Positions 47,031 to 60,035 are shown, numbered from the stretch's first letter. The stretch: DNA of 64,000 bases from Coprinus comatus (GCA_034638255.1 JAWPGT010000062.1:62001-126000), one strand, 5' to 3'. Numbers and translations: made by a program. The notes: generated by a model from the letters alone, not told the origin.

Positions 47031-48199
47031 ATGTCGAAGTCTAAACCGTCCCCACCACCATATGCTAGTCCACTTATCGAATCTGGAACATTGTTGGGTG
47101 CAGGAGATTCACGTATCGAGTATGGATTACTACCCAAAGAATTGGAAGAGATTGCATTTGATAATTTGATTAAAGAGGTTGAGTGGGTTAGAATGATTCA
47201 TCGTGGTATGTATCCTTGGTATATACCCAATCTACTAAATGAAATAGTTTTGTGGTGTAGGTGGGGAGGTACCCAGGTTGGTGGCTCAGCAGGGTGAAAT
47301 TTTGGATGAGGATGGAAGGTGAATGGTATGTTTTTGATGCAAGGTTCAAAAAACACTAAATCGTAGGATAATAGTTATCCCATATACCGACATCCTGCAG
47401 ATGAATCGCCTCCTCTATTACCATTCAGTCCAATAGTTCAGATGATTCGTGAACATGTACAAAAGGTATGTCCTCGATCATTGTCGTGAAAAGCTTTTAA
47501 CCCGTATTCTATCAGACCTTGAATCATCCCGTGAATCATGTACTCATACAACATTACCGCACAGGAGCAGATTATATTTCGGATCATTCGGACAAAACGA
47601 TAGATGTAGTTCCTAACTCTTCTATTGTCAATGTATCTTTAGGGGCGCAACGCGTGATGACTTTGCGCATGAAGAAAGATAAGATAACTCGAGACCAAGA
47701 ACGTTCCCGTCTACATTCACAAATTGTGGATCAAGCAACGAACTCTGAAGATATTCACACCCACAATCAAGTACCTCCCCGCCAAACGCAACGAATCCCA
47801 CTCCCTCATAATTCCCTCTTTATCCTTGGTCTTGAAACGAATAAAACCTGGGTACACGGAATAACCACTGACAAGCGCCCCATGACAATCAAGTCGCCTA
47901 CGGAAACCGTATATGAGGGAGCTAGGATAAGCTTAACGTTTCGTTGGATTGGAACATTTATCAACCCGAAAAGGAGGTTAATCTGGGGTATTGGAGCAAA
48001 GGGAAAAACGAAAGAGGAAGCGAATACACTTATTGATATGGATGACGCTATAGGTGAAACAGAAGCAGATGGGGAGAAAAAAACGCAAGTGGAGAAATTA
48101 ATATGGGCATTTGGTGAGGAGAATCAGAATCCAGAATTTGATTGGGGACAGTGGTACGGTGAAGGATTTGATTGTGTTAGTCTGAAGACGGTAAAATAA
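47031..48199 (+). CDS. AlkB-like 2OG-Fe(II) dioxygenase
   Basis: An oxygenase of the AlkB type, which removes alkyl groups from bases or other targets using 2-oxoglutarate and iron. Exons are 47031-47205, 47261-47318, 47367-47465 and 47516-48199. The iron-binding motif is H-S-D in YISDHSDKTIDVVPN, with the distal His in KTWVHGI and the 2OG-binding Arg in ARISLTFRWIGTF. Phase fails by one base between exons 2 and 3. One more G after the acceptor at 47366 would restore it and give 338 residues (DEDGR then DNSYPIYRHPADESPPLLPF). This again looks like a homopolymer gap. The fungal relatives I know have unproven substrates; DNA or RNA repair is likely but not shown. Confidence 0.82.
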
Positions 48200-48565
48200 T
48201 ATTCATTTGTACTTATTCGATGTGGTTTTTTGTAACAAAGAGTTCTCCAAGGATTCCACTGATCCACATAGGAGGGAGTGTTATACCATATTTTTGTCCC
48301 CTTTTTGATGAAATTTGCCAAAAGCCTTATGACAATGATTTAAGCTTGTTCAAAGTTCAGCTGCATCATCATGGCCCGCGAACTTACTGATATTATGTCA
48401 ATATACTAGTAGACTGTACTTTGACCTGGCAGATCGAAATACTGCTGTGGAACCTTGGTCCTTATTGTTCTACTCTCTGACTTGAGTAAAGTGATGCCAT
48501 CATTATGGTGTTCTACTGACACCCCCCAGCATCTTCCCAGTAAGTAGTACACATTCCCAAGCACG
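48200..48565. other. Short intergenic stretch
   Basis: A segment near 48476-48505 (CTTGAGTAAAGTGATGCCAT and neighbours) recurs at 59857-59885. No gene is seen. Confidence 0.45.
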
Positions 48566-49640
48566 ATGGGAATATGGCTTTATGACATTTATATCAAGAT
48601 ACTTTCAATGCTTTTAGTCCTAATATGGGGTAATACTCTCCAGAAACCTGTTACGCTAGTGGATCTTCCTCCAGAATTGCTTCTTCATGTCGCAACACAT
48701 TTGGACCACCAAGACCTGCTCGCCTTAAGAACGGTGGGTAAATTCCATCTCCTATACGAAGTATCCTAAATGGTGGCGCGTAGACGTGTAAAACACTCGA
48801 AACACTGACACGCACTCGCGGAATCTGGGTCAAACTTATGTTGAGTTACAACAGTCATATCAGGTTGTAGGCCCTGAAGAGGAACTTGAATCATATACAA
48901 ACGAAGAGCTAGAACGATGGGTTACAAAGAGAAGCATTGCGCAATCTGCCATTTTGGACTCGGTCGCTGCTATGCCTCGAATTCGCACACTGAATCTTCC
49001 ATTTCCCCTTGATGAATCGAGATGGTCGCGAAGCCATCTTCTACCTGGCGGTCGCTGGTTACTTGTTTATTGCCTTGCGTCTTGCTACAGTGTAGACTTG
49101 GACTCCCTAATCCTGAACCTGTCCTTCTCTTCGATGTAGCTCATATCGACAAGAAAATAGCTAACGTGGTCAAGACACTCTATACAAGCAGAACTATGCA
49201 CCCTCACATTCCGATGTGCCGAGAAATTTGGATCGATGATGCCAAAGAGAGATTATCTTCTCGTGTCTTAGTTCATTACGGTTCTGTTTATCAAAATGGT
49301 AATTCTAATTTAGTGTCCAGTACACACATACTAAACTCTCTATCAGATACCATAAGATTTGGGTACCGCACAACGGGGATGATGTAGTGATTGAAACTCT
49401 TGGGAGTCTTGACTCAGCATTTACAGATGACTCTCAAATAGTTGTGGGTACATCATCCTCATTTATTTACGAGAGTCCTACTACGACGATGGGAATTGTT
49501 TCACATTCGAAATCTATGCCATTTGGTTTAAATATTGTACTCTGCAAAAGAGAACTTGGAGTTGGAATAAAACCTTATGTGTATTACAATCAAGATGTTG
49601 GACGCATATATCTTCTGCATATTCTTTTTTGGTAGTTGCC
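48566..49640 (+). pseudogene. Decayed F-box gene, copy 2
   Basis: Similar throughout to the intact F-box gene at 44973-46558 but in opposite orientation. It starts MGIWLYDIYIKILSML, has the F-box (DLPPELLLHVATHLDHQD) and an intron at the same place, then KTLETLTRTRGIWVKLML. One base is missing against copy 3 (ATGTTGAG against ATGTTGGAG), and further indels occur near 49110. A deletion of several hundred bases then joins the middle to the C-terminal part (VPHNGDDVVIETLGSLD-like). The single-base losses could be sequence errors, but the large deletion is real. Confidence 0.85.
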
Positions 49641-50410
49641 GACCTGGTGTAATTTCCAAGTATTTATGTATATAGCACACTGTAATAATGGATTTCAAAG
49701 CGACTTTTAATGCCTTTTCCAATTACTTAATTACTTGCATATTTGTTAGTAATAAACAACTTTCAAGCCAGTTTCGAGTTTCAGTTCAGCAATCACGCAA
49801 TTATATTGATTGAATATACTCATTTCTTTTGTGGGTGGTTTGAATCCTCATGTATTGTTTCAGTTCGTTGTTCAAAAATATTAATACTACTTGCTATCAT
49901 TTCATGAAACAGGTCGTTATTTCAACTTATTACAGGATGCGTCTATAAGCGGACTCCGGAGGCGACAACCTTTATGAATCGGATTGCCAGGATTAGTTGA
50001 TCATGTCATTCTTCAAGAAGGTTGTCGCTAGAGGTGTCGGCCGTCATGTGCATTTTTACATATGTTAAATGTAGTACCCGGGGACATTGTCAACTGAAGA
50101 TCAATCAAAAGTTGGACTCATTACGAAGAGATTTCTATTACGGAAGTTGGACTTACCCAGGCATCTGTCATGAACACAGCTTTTCCAATGTCCGCCTCAT
50201 TTTCAACTCTAAGCGTTTCCGTAACATAGGAGCGTCAGTTTTTGCCAGAGCAATCAACCACTCCCCATAGCCAGTCATTGCTATTTGTCACCATAAATAG
50301 CATCTTCGAGTCCGATTCAAATTGTGTCTGCAGTTCGGGGTGTGACTGGCTATAACCAAAGATGAAGATGAGATCAAGTATCAGTGATAAACTTTATAAT
50401 ACTCACATTG
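49641..50410. other. Intergenic stretch with exon-like fragments on the minus strand
   Basis: Minus-strand reading shows a short open stretch (LIALAKTDAPMLRKRLELKM near 50170-50260) bounded by splice-like signals, and another near 50030-50095. I could not join them into a gene. They may be remnants or an alternative 3' end of the gene at 50411. Confidence 0.35.
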
Positions 50411-52938
50411 CTAAGCACTCGGCAATCGGCTGGTAGACATGAGGGAGAAGGTCGTACCTGACTTTCTACCATCTTCTGATTCTTGTTCATCACTGTCACT
50501 CTCGTCCTCTTCAGGTTCTCCTTTATCCTCGTCCTCTTTACAACTACACCATTCACATCCTTCAGTCCCTTTGAGAAACCCTGCAAATGTGATGCCCTAT
50601 CATTAGAGCTTGCCTTGATAAAAATATCGGATATCAATCCGGGAAGATGAAGGTAATATGTCAACTTGGACTTGGTGATCCTAATTTCTTCATTGACGCG
50701 GAGAAAGAGTCCATACAAGCCCTCGTAGATATCAGTATACATGGCCCATCGAATCTCGTGAAAACAGTTCGGCATGACAAAGTAGGATGGGCTATGATTC
50801 CAGTGTCCTGTCTCGACGGTGTGAAATCCATGTTGGATGAGTTGATGGATGATGTGAGCGGCGTTGATACCAGAATCTCTTGCCTGCTCAGTATTCCCGG
50901 GCCACTCCCAGTCAGTCCGATAATAGCAAAATTCCCCAACATCTCTATCCTCTGATGCCCTTCTTTCCACCCATGATATTGAACTATCGTTTCCCAAAGT
51001 GAGCGTACAAACCTCTTATCATCTTCATCCTTATAAGCACCAGTTTTATTGCTAATATATTCGCTTCCCTTTCCCACAACTTCCTTCCTTCCCAATAAAT
51101 GTAGTTGAGGAGGATCATAAACGGCAACAACGACAAAGTAATGATCTTTATCTGCATGATCTTTCTCCCTTGCAAGCGATATGACCTTGTTGACAGGATC
51201 CTCGACCGTAATTTTTAGGAGGGTTCTATATTGCGTTTCATCAATATCTGGTAATTGATTTTCCTTCCATCTTTTGTAGTCACCGGGAACTGGAAGATAG
51301 TAGGAAGGTAAATAAACCATATCTGTTTCTGTTTTCTCTGCGATTAACATGGAGTGGAAATCAATAAGGATTGAATGAAGCGGTAGATAATTCCTGGGCA
51401 AGACATCGGTTGATTTGGGAAATTTGGAAAGTGTTTCCAAAGAGAAAATGTTTGCTTGTGCTGTTTTGTTCCAAAAATCTTCCGATTGCATTAAGGCCCA
51501 TTGAACTAATATTGATAATTGGTAAGAACATGATCCGGATTCCGGATAGTAGGGAATTATATCTTACAGAGCTTAACACTACCGGCCACGCGCGGGACTA
51601 GCACTTCATCATACTGCTTCGACGCTGTGGCTGGATTAAGGGATGAAGCTAAGGGCGTAAAGTGATAGTGCCAAACGGTTAAATAATTAGTAGATAGAAA
51701 ATCACATAAATGACAATATCATTCACCGTTATCAAGTGTATCCAGCTTTTTCGGTTTCTTCGCCTCTACAATTACCATTTTCCACTTGCATTCTTTCCAT
51801 GGGCTCTCCTGGGGGATTATAGGATTGATGTGAAGGCGAGATACTTCTTGAACAAGGTTCAGACACTCAACAATGTTCGGCGTCGTCGGGAATTGGGGTA
51901 CTGAGTATTGGGAGATAATTTAACCTACATCAGTGACACATGCAATAAGTGAAGATTATTCGTTACTCACGGAAATCGGTGCCCCACTTTTTCTTTAAAT
52001 CGTCTTTCTGGTCCTGTTTTAGAGGGAGCACTTTCAATCCAGGGTGTGTAGAAAGTAGCAAAAAATCCATTGTTCCGGACAAGAATGTATGATGAACTTC
52101 GTTTGTGTGCTCTTCGTGATACTGTACATCGACTGGTGGGAGATTTTTGCTGTTGCGGCGTCCAACGGCAACTTCTTCACCAATGATGTGAAGATGGTCA
52201 TATTTTTTGACGCGGTGTGCAAGTAGAAGTCTTATAAGGTCTTCAAATCGGCTACGCGCCCTTATCTCGCCCTATAAAAAAAGCTATTAGTTGGCATTGC
52301 TACCTATGATGCTATGCAAGTACATAAATTACCAGAGAAATAAATTGTCTGGGCCTATCTGCTGCAAATACTATTTTGGAATAGATTTTGGTAGCAACTG
52401 ATTGTGGCGAGCGAGCAACCAAGTGCTGCAATATGCTTGGTGTCGTTTCAATACCAGAGATTATATCTTTGAGTGGAATCTGATTTTCTACATGAACTCC
52501 CAGAGTGGGCATCTGAGACGCTCCTATCTTTGAAAATGTATTAAGCTAGTAGCACAGTAACTGAGCAACGTTTGAAATGAAGGAATTACTATCGGCCACT
52601 CACAGAGAACGAGTGTTTAGTGCTACTGTCAACATCGTTAGATTCAATCAATTTCTTCATAAGAGCTGAATCTCCAAGCGTTATAGCAAATAGTCGCAGA
52701 CTTTCTTGCTTTTCCTTCCTTGACTTGTGGTCGTATCCCTGGGAATACATTGTGATAAATGTCTCTGTATAAGTGAGATGTTCAATTTTTCGCAGGTCTT
52801 CTTCTGAGATTTTCCAGCGACTGGAGGATACAATTGATCAAATGTACCTAGTTGACGGGGAAAAATTAGTACAATTCCATACAGGAAATTATGACACATA
52901 CAAAGCGGTTCATTCCCATCTAGATCGGAACTGCTCAT
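50411..52938 (-). CDS. PD-(D/E)XK-like protein with Ulp1-like C-terminal region
   Basis: Seven exons: 52902-52938, 52604-52847, 52333-52527, 51971-52271, 51727-51900, 51568-51648 and 50411-51505. All junction phases agree if one base is restored in A4 at 52810-52813 and in GGG at 50958-50960 and 50567-50569 (coding strand); 709 residues. The first half has FLSGTMDFLLLS and, after a Cys-Leu helix, KMVIVEAKKPKK, as in PD-(D/E)XK nuclease-like folds (Asp, then Glu-x-Lys). The second half has DHYFVVVAVYDPPQLHLLGR and, later, WEWPGNTEQARDSGINAAH. The latter resembles the His/Asp and Gln/Cys regions of Ulp1 proteases but with Ser where Cys is expected. The end is acidic (EDEDKGEPEEDESDSDEQES). No family was recognised with certainty. 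It lies between two F-box pseudogenes. Confidence 0.6.
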
Positions 52939-53194
52939 AGACTTGGATTGAGTGGCGAGGGGGCTTTTGCACTATATGATAAGAAAAAGAGATATGGGCG
53001 TAGACAGTGAATCTAATGGCACTACTCACTTGTGATAGTGTTTTGAGCTTCGGAAATTTGGCTGAGTGGCAACTGGTCGTGGAGCTATTATTAGTTTGGT
53101 GAAGGTGACATATAATATATTAATAGGGGTGTCATCATGTGATACGTTTCGACATTTCCAAATCTTTTGGGTTTCAATCCGATTCCTCATTTCC
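52939..53194. other. Upstream of the PD-(D/E)XK-like gene
   Basis: A further 5' exon of that gene may lie near 53030-53100, since a GT donor (GTGAGTAGTG) and an acceptor near 52980 are present in the right orientation. It is not required for an ATG. Confidence 0.35.
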
Positions 53195-54821
53195 AAGCAC
53201 GATGGGAATATGGCTTTATGACCTTTGTATGGGGGTACTTTCAACGTTTTAGTCCTAATTTGGGGTAACACACTCCAGAAACCTGTTACTAGTGGATCTT
53301 CCCCAGAACTGCTTCTTCATGTCGCAACGTATTTGGACCACCAAGACCTGCTCGCCTTAAGAACGGTGAGTAAATTCTATCTTCTATACGAAGTACTCTG
53401 AATGGCGCGTAGACGTGTAAACCCCTCGAAACATTGACACGCACTCGTGGAATCTGGGTCAAACTTATGTTGGAGTTACAACAGTTATATCAGGTTGCAG
53501 GTCCAGAAGAAGAGCTTGAATCATATACAACCGAAGAGCTAGAACAATGGGTCATAAAGAGAAGCTCGGCGCAATCTGTTATTTCGGGCTCGGTCACTGC
53601 ACACCTCAAATTCGCACACTGAATCTTCCATTTCCCCTTGATGAATCGCGATGGTCGCGAAGCCACCTTCTACCTGGCGGTCGCTGGTTACTTGTTTATT
53701 TCCTTGCGTCTTGCTACAGTGTAGACTTGGACTCCTCTAATCCTGAACCTGTCCTTCTCTTCGATGTAGCTCATATCGACAAGGAAACGGCTGACGTGCT
53801 CAAGACAGTCTATACAAGTATAACTGTGCACGCTGACATCCCAATGCTCCGAGAGATTTGGATTGATATACCAAAGAGAGATTATCTTTTCGTGTTTTGG
53901 TTCATTATGGTTATGGTTCTGTTTATGAAAATGGTAATTTTAATTTAGTGTCTAGTACACACATACTCAAACTCTCTATCAGCGGATCCCCGTGTTCATG
54001 TGTATCAGATAGAGCTAGTAGGCCATGGAAAAAGTTCTACTTTGGCCTGCTGAACGTTTGGCCTCGTTCTATTGCATGCAATCTGGGCTTGACAAACATG
54101 TCTTCAATGACCGGTACATCATTGAGGCTAGGGACAACGAGGAATTGCAGCTGATGATCTTCCATTACGCCCCCATCATCGGTTGTTTCACTGAAATGAG
54201 TCGCGTCAACCCTCTCATTGCCACATTCCCGGAATCTAATGATTATATTGTTGTAAGTATATATCATTCAAATCATCATTGGTCTAATCTCTAATTTTCA
54301 GGAACTGCAATTTATCCGCGGAAATATGTTTCTCATTGTCACTTCCCGAGACCTCCGTATCATCGAGATTATACATGACCCTGTGACTATGGTCCCGCAA
54401 TCTGTACAGTTGCGTCGTACTATACCCTACTGCATGACTAGCATTTCTCGACTTCTGTCAAATGATGATGGCTTTCACATCGTTTGGTTCCATGCGAAGC
54501 AATACCATAAGCTTTGGGTACCACACAACGGGGATGATGTAGTGATTGAAACTCTTGGGAGTCTTGACTCAGAAATTACAGATTTACAATGACTCTCAAA
54601 TGGTTGTGGGTGCGTCATCTTCATTTATTTACGAGAGCCGTACTGCGATGATTGGAGTTGTTTCACATTCGAAATTTATGCCATTTGGTCTGAATATTTT
54701 ACTCGGCGAAAGAGAGCTTGCAGATGGAGTAGATGTGTATTACAATCACGATGTTGGACGCATAATATCTTATTTGTTTACCTATTTGGTGGTTGCCGAC
54801 CTTGGCGTAATTTCCAAGTAG
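53195..54821 (+). pseudogene. Decayed F-box gene, copy 3
   Basis: Almost full-length copy, closest to copy 2 at its start (CCAAGCACGATGGGAATATG) and covering the C-terminal exon that copy 2 has lost. The F-box region, LPGGRWLLVYFLASCYSVDL, REIWID, and the last exon (ELQFIRGNMFLIVTSRDLRI and HDPVTMVPQSVQLRRTIPYC) are all seen. The frame is broken in at least four places (near 53275, 53600, 53870 and 54580). Some breaks are single-base and could be sequence error; others are larger. It is treated as a pseudogene. Confidence 0.8.
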
Positions 54822-55412
54822 CATACTAATATATATAATACACCCTAATATAATGGGTTTTAATACCTTCTCTCACTTTTCAACTACAAAAAGAAAAGAA
54901 AAGAGTGATGTAACTACATTCGCACGTTTTTGCATAATATGTACTTTTCACTAATTACCGTAGAGAAACAAAAAGTTCATATGTATGTACGTCGCAGTCC
55001 AAATCGGAAATTACAATTTGTCAATTGTTAAAAAAAATCACCCTTCCATTATGTTTTGAGGCGCATATTCGATTTACAATCAATTAACCTATATATTAAC
55101 GTCCATTTCTCATCAGTATTTCAATCTCGTTGGATGTAGTAATGACTTTTGGATCTGATAGATTAACGTGGTATGCATGGATCATTCATTATGCAATATG
55201 GATGGCAAATTTTTGAGAAATTAAATTGCGGTGATGAAACTACACCCTCTCACATCTCTACGTTACATGTCTTTTTCATGAGACTACTAGAAAAAAAAGA
55301 AGATATGAGTTCATATGTATGTATGTAGTCCAATCGAAAACTCTCAATAAATTACAACAATCCCACAATCAATCAGCCTTTCAACGTCTTCCCCTCCTCC
55401 AAAAAACAAAGC
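54822..55412. other. Intergenic stretch with a short direct repeat
   Basis: AGTTCATATGTATGTA followed by a GTAGTCCAA-like stretch and a Lys-codon-like A-rich tail occurs near 54976 and again near 55309. No gene is seen. Confidence 0.45.
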
Positions 55413-58400
55413 TCACTCCATCTTCCTCTCACTCTCCCCCTCCATCTCCTTATCATCCACTACTCTCCCAACTCCAACTTTACTCAAAACCCATCCAACT
55501 TTCTCATTAACTCTTCCAACAATCCCATTTCCTATAATTGGTACCGGTACATTTCCTAATCGTTCTCCCAAATTCAAACCTAATCCCCAAACTACAAAAA
55601 TCAAACCAAAATCAACCATCCCTAATCCCACAACCGCTAACATCCATCTTGGAGCAAATACTTTCCAAACCATTAAATGTCTTCTTAATATAGCTGCGCT
55701 TATGGATGTGCCTAGTAATAGAGTTAAGAAGTAAACTTGGAGTTGGAGTGTTGTTGTTATTATCGTTGATGAGGTTGTTGATTTTGTTGATCTATTGGTA
55801 GACGATGAAGTCGAACTTGAACTTGAACTCGAACTCGAACTCGAAGATGAAGAAGAACCAGGTAAACTCAAACCCATCCAACAACCTCCCAATCCACACC
55901 AACAACCACCTAAAATTCCAAACATACCAAAACTATTCAATAAAAGTGTAATCACACTCCAAGGATAAGTAACTGTTTCAGTTAATATAAATCCTGATTT
56001 CCATTGGATTGAAGAAATTACGGATTGATGACCAGTTCCGAAGAATGTTAAGAATGCTAAAAGGATTAAAGGGATTGTTAGGTTGAAGTTTGGTGTTGAT
56101 GTGAATGTAGACGTTGGTGTTGGTGTTGGTGATGAGGACGCAGTAGTGGCGGAGGCGGAGGTAGTGGTGGTTGTAGACGAAAGTGTGGGGGAAGAAGAAG
56201 ATATAGATCTCATAACCATATTCTCCAATTCCTCGACATCCTTAACACAATCAACAACTTCAATCCAACAAACACCAGCAATATAACTTAAACCAAGAAC
56301 AACTTGACCAGGTAAAGGTGTACATAGACACACCAAAACAGTGCTTAACAATGTGAATAAAAGCATTGGTGAACCTAACGCATTAGCATAACCTAATATC
56401 GTTACTTGTTTTGATGCTTGCGAGGTATGTGTACTTGCTGTCGTTGTCGTTGTCATTGACGAGGATGGGGTAGAGGAAGAAGAGGAAGGAGGTGAAGAAA
56501 CCTTAATATCCAAACAAAACGGCACAACCCAAATAATCAAAAACCCAATTAAAACCCAAACAAAAACACCTCTCCCAATCCAACTTCTTAAACTTCTCAA
56601 TCTAACAACTTCCTCTATCGCTTTAACAACCTTCTCTATCCCTTCCCCCCTCCTCCTCCTGTACTTTCATCTCCATCAAACCCATCAAACCCTTCCAAAT
56701 ACTCCAACACCCAAACCAACCAAGAACCTCCTAACCCAACCGCTCCAATTCCCCAAACCAAAACACCAGCAATTCCATTATCATTCTTAGTTTTCTTCAA
56801 CATATATGATGTGAATAACGGTAAGATGATTGGTGAAATTAGAAATGAAAGTGGGATTGACCATGTTGGTGATATACTTCCACTTCCTGATGTCGATGTC
56901 GATGTTGAGGATGAGGATGAGGAGGAAAGTGTAGAATAAAAAGTAACATGACAATACCCTCCTTGTTCTTCTCTACATACCGTAACGAGATTAATACATC
57001 GAATACAAATCAAATAAATGAATGTATTCAATAGTATTTTATCACGTAGACCAAGTCGTTTATTGAATATGTTTAAGTTGAACCAGCTTTTCTTCGTCGA
57101 GGTTGTTGTGGTTGTTGATTTTCCAGTAGAAGAGGATGGAGAAGAAATAGAAGGAGCACCAAAAGCTTTTCCAATAATCGGTACAACACTACTCACACCT
57201 AACCACAAAACAATTTTTTCCTCCCAAAACGTGAATGAATTTGAAAAGAATGAAAGTAAATGTAAAAGGAGGATTATAGGTCCCAGTCCCAGTCCCAATC
57301 CCAATCCGAGGTTAACGTTAAACCACTTTCCTATTCCTCTTGCGTCGGTTTTGACATTGGTGTTGGTGTGGTGTGTGTCGTCGTTAATGAGTCGGGGTAA
57401 AAGAAAACCAACACAACCAACACAACCTCCCATAACCGCTCCAAACATAATCAAATCCACCACCTCAATCCCAACAACCTTCCCAATCCCAACCAATCCA
57501 ACCAAAAACCCAAACACACTTCCAATAAAGGTCAACTTGTACACAACCTTCATCAACCCGTCTTCATCTTCATCTTCTTTTCCCCTCTCCATTCCCCCGT
57601 TTTCTTTCTCCACGCTACGATGAACATAAACATAAACCAAAACATGACAAAATAAACCAACAACCATAACACATAATCCCATTCCCATTAATAAAGGATT
57701 AAATTGTGCCCAGATTGAACGACATGCGTTTAATGCTTGGATATTATAATTCATCATTGTTATTAATTGTTTTTCTTCTTCTTCCGTGTTCAGCTTGACG
57801 TTTGAATTGGTGTTTGTTGAAGAGGATGACGAGGAAGAAGGGGAAGGTGAGGAAGAAGAGGAAGAAGAAAACTCCAAAATCCTATTCCAAGTATTCTCTA
57901 AACTCTCCCAAGCTCCATTCAATTCATTTCCAGAAGACGAAGATCGATAGGTATTAAGATACTCATTTATTTGTTTAGAATTGATCTTCATTGCTTCAAT
58001 CAACATCAACCCTCCTTTTCCCAATTTCGACCCTGAACCTGAGCCCGAGTCCGAGCCTTTTCCCAAAGAAGAAGAAGAAAAGGAAGAGGAGGAGGAACGC
58101 CAAAACAAATCAGGAATCACATTCCCAAGATTATTAAACGGAATTTCCAAACCCAACAATAAACTCAAAGTAGGAACCAAATCAATTTGTTGAACCGTCC
58201 TCGCTTCTTGTTTTTCACCAGGAAACCTTTTATATCTCTTCAATCCACCAAAAACTCCCTTATTCCTCCTCCCACCACCACCAAATTCAAATTCAAATTC
58301 AAATTCAGGATCAAACAAATCCTTCCCAGGTGAATAAATCCACATCCCAGAACTAGTTTCCAAGACCCCATCACCACCATGATCACCTGAACTATCCATT

Positions 58401-59427
58401 CCATGATCTCCTAATACAACCAATATCGTATCTTTCCAATCATCTTGATTTGTTTGTAGTAGATTCACTATTTGACGAAGGGAGGTATCCATTTGTTTTA
58501 GTTTTGTATACATTGATGGATGAGAGGGACCTAATCTGTGACCGACGTGGTCTACACCTAGGAAATGACCTATTATTATGTCGGGTTTTTGTTGTGATGA
58601 GGTTGAGGTTGAAGAGGATGAAGATGGAGAGGGGGAAAGGAGGGGTATAAGATGGTTTAAAACTCCATTATCGACTGTATGTAAATCTTCAACATTGAAA
58701 GAATCATATGGATAAGCTTGAGTGAATGAATTTGGGAATACGGATAACCAAGTATCGTCTCCCATAAACGAAATCTACATAGAATAAATTTAAATTTGAA
58801 AAAATTAGATTATTTTTTTGAGATAGGATTGTGATGACGTACAGATTTATTCTTCAAACCAGCCTGTTTAATAAAGGAATCCTCCATAATCTCAACAGCA
58901 CCAAAATTACTTCCCATATCAACAAACGTAGGTAAGCTACCCGTAGTAATTGCTTTAATCCTTTGTAAAGTCGTAGTCGGAGGATCCGCATAAGCATTAA
59001 ACAAAAAACTATTCCTTGGATATTTTTTTGTCAATTCTGCTGGAAGTGTCAAGACATTGTGATAATATGGATTTAGGTTTGGATGTGGTGGTGGATGTGG
59101 TGAAAGAAAATCGAAACGTAAAGCGTCTATGATGAGTATAATTGCTCTTTTGTGTGTTTGTAGAGTTGGAGTTGTTGACTGAGAGACATTGTCCAAAGAA
59201 AGCCTTGAGAGTAGAAAGCCACGTTTAAAGAGAATAACAGCTACGAGATGCAAGATTACAAAACCCAAAAGCAGTGGTCGTCGCATAACAGAAGAGAGGA
59301 GCGTGGGAATATTTGTCCACGCTATGTTACGAAAACTGGAGGAATAAGCGCCACTGAGGGAGTTAGTTTTCCCCAGATACGATTCAATGCGGTCGGAGTG
59401 ACCTCGAATTCTACGTGTCAACCTCAC
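55413..59427 (-). CDS. GPI13: GPI ethanolamine phosphate transferase 3
   Basis: Gpi13 (PIG-O) adds ethanolamine phosphate to the third mannose of the GPI anchor precursor in the ER membrane, allowing attachment to protein. Exon 1 is 58843-59427 and exon 2 is 55413-58774; 1315 residues once one base is restored in the C6 run at 56645-56650 (G7 in place of G6 on the coding strand), which removes an apparent stop. The luminal domain has the phosphatase-like metal motifs: ILIIDALRFDF, DPPTTTLQRIKA with the catalytic Thr, SFMGDDTW, HFLGVDHVGHR and LGDHGMDSSGDHGG. An N-terminal membrane anchor lies at about residue 50-70, and many membrane helices fill the C-terminal half. Ser-rich tracts in several loops are an unusual local expansion. 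The gene would be split in two by naive calling. Confidence 0.92.
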
Positions 59428-59894
59428 TTGGAGCTTGGTGGTGGTTCTTGCAGCAATTTTATATCTTCCATTAGTCTCGGGCTAGTATGTCAAGGGCCCA
59501 AGGGCTAAGGAACTCGGAGGTTGTAATACACATCCTCGATATATATTGACTCGGAAGGAGAGGAAACAGACCCACAATAATTTATTACCATCACTTCCGA
59601 CCTTAGCGCTTAAATTCCCTCATGCTTGTAGCAGTTAGACTCTTCATGAATTTATGTATAGAGCAGTATTCGATCTTCTCCAGGTTCATGTGATCATATC
59701 TGGCCGTAAAGGTCACTGTTTGTCGGGCTATTGTGAATATGTGAAAAGTTATAACCCTCCTTCGTCTCCTGTGGTAAAAGTTACGAAATCCACCGAGCAA
59801 AAATGATCTATCTTAACGAGATGCTGCTGTTGACCAGTATTAAGTATTCTATTTTCTGATTTGAGTAAAGTGATGCCATCATTATTTCGTTCGT

Positions 59895-60035
59895 CCACCC
59901 AAAATCCCCAAAACCAAAATCCACAATTCCCAATACCACAACCGCTAACATCCATCTCGGAGCAAATACTTTCCAAACCATCAAATGTCTTAATATAGCT
60001 GCACTTATAGATGTGCCTACTACCTAGTAACAAAG
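59895..60035 (-). pseudogene. GPI13 3'-end fragment
   Basis: This matches about 55590-55730 of the GPI13 gene in the same orientation, including CCGCTAACATCCATCT, GGAGCAAATACTTTCCAAAC and GATGTGCCTA. By eye it is well conserved, with a three-base deletion. It must be a recent partial duplication. Confidence 0.85.

Noticed and set aside
32331..52938. Functional link between the SUMO gene and the Ulp1-like region of the gene at 50411
   Set aside because: They are 18 kb apart with unrelated genes between them, and the protease-like part may lack its nucleophile. Co-occurrence in the window is not evidence.
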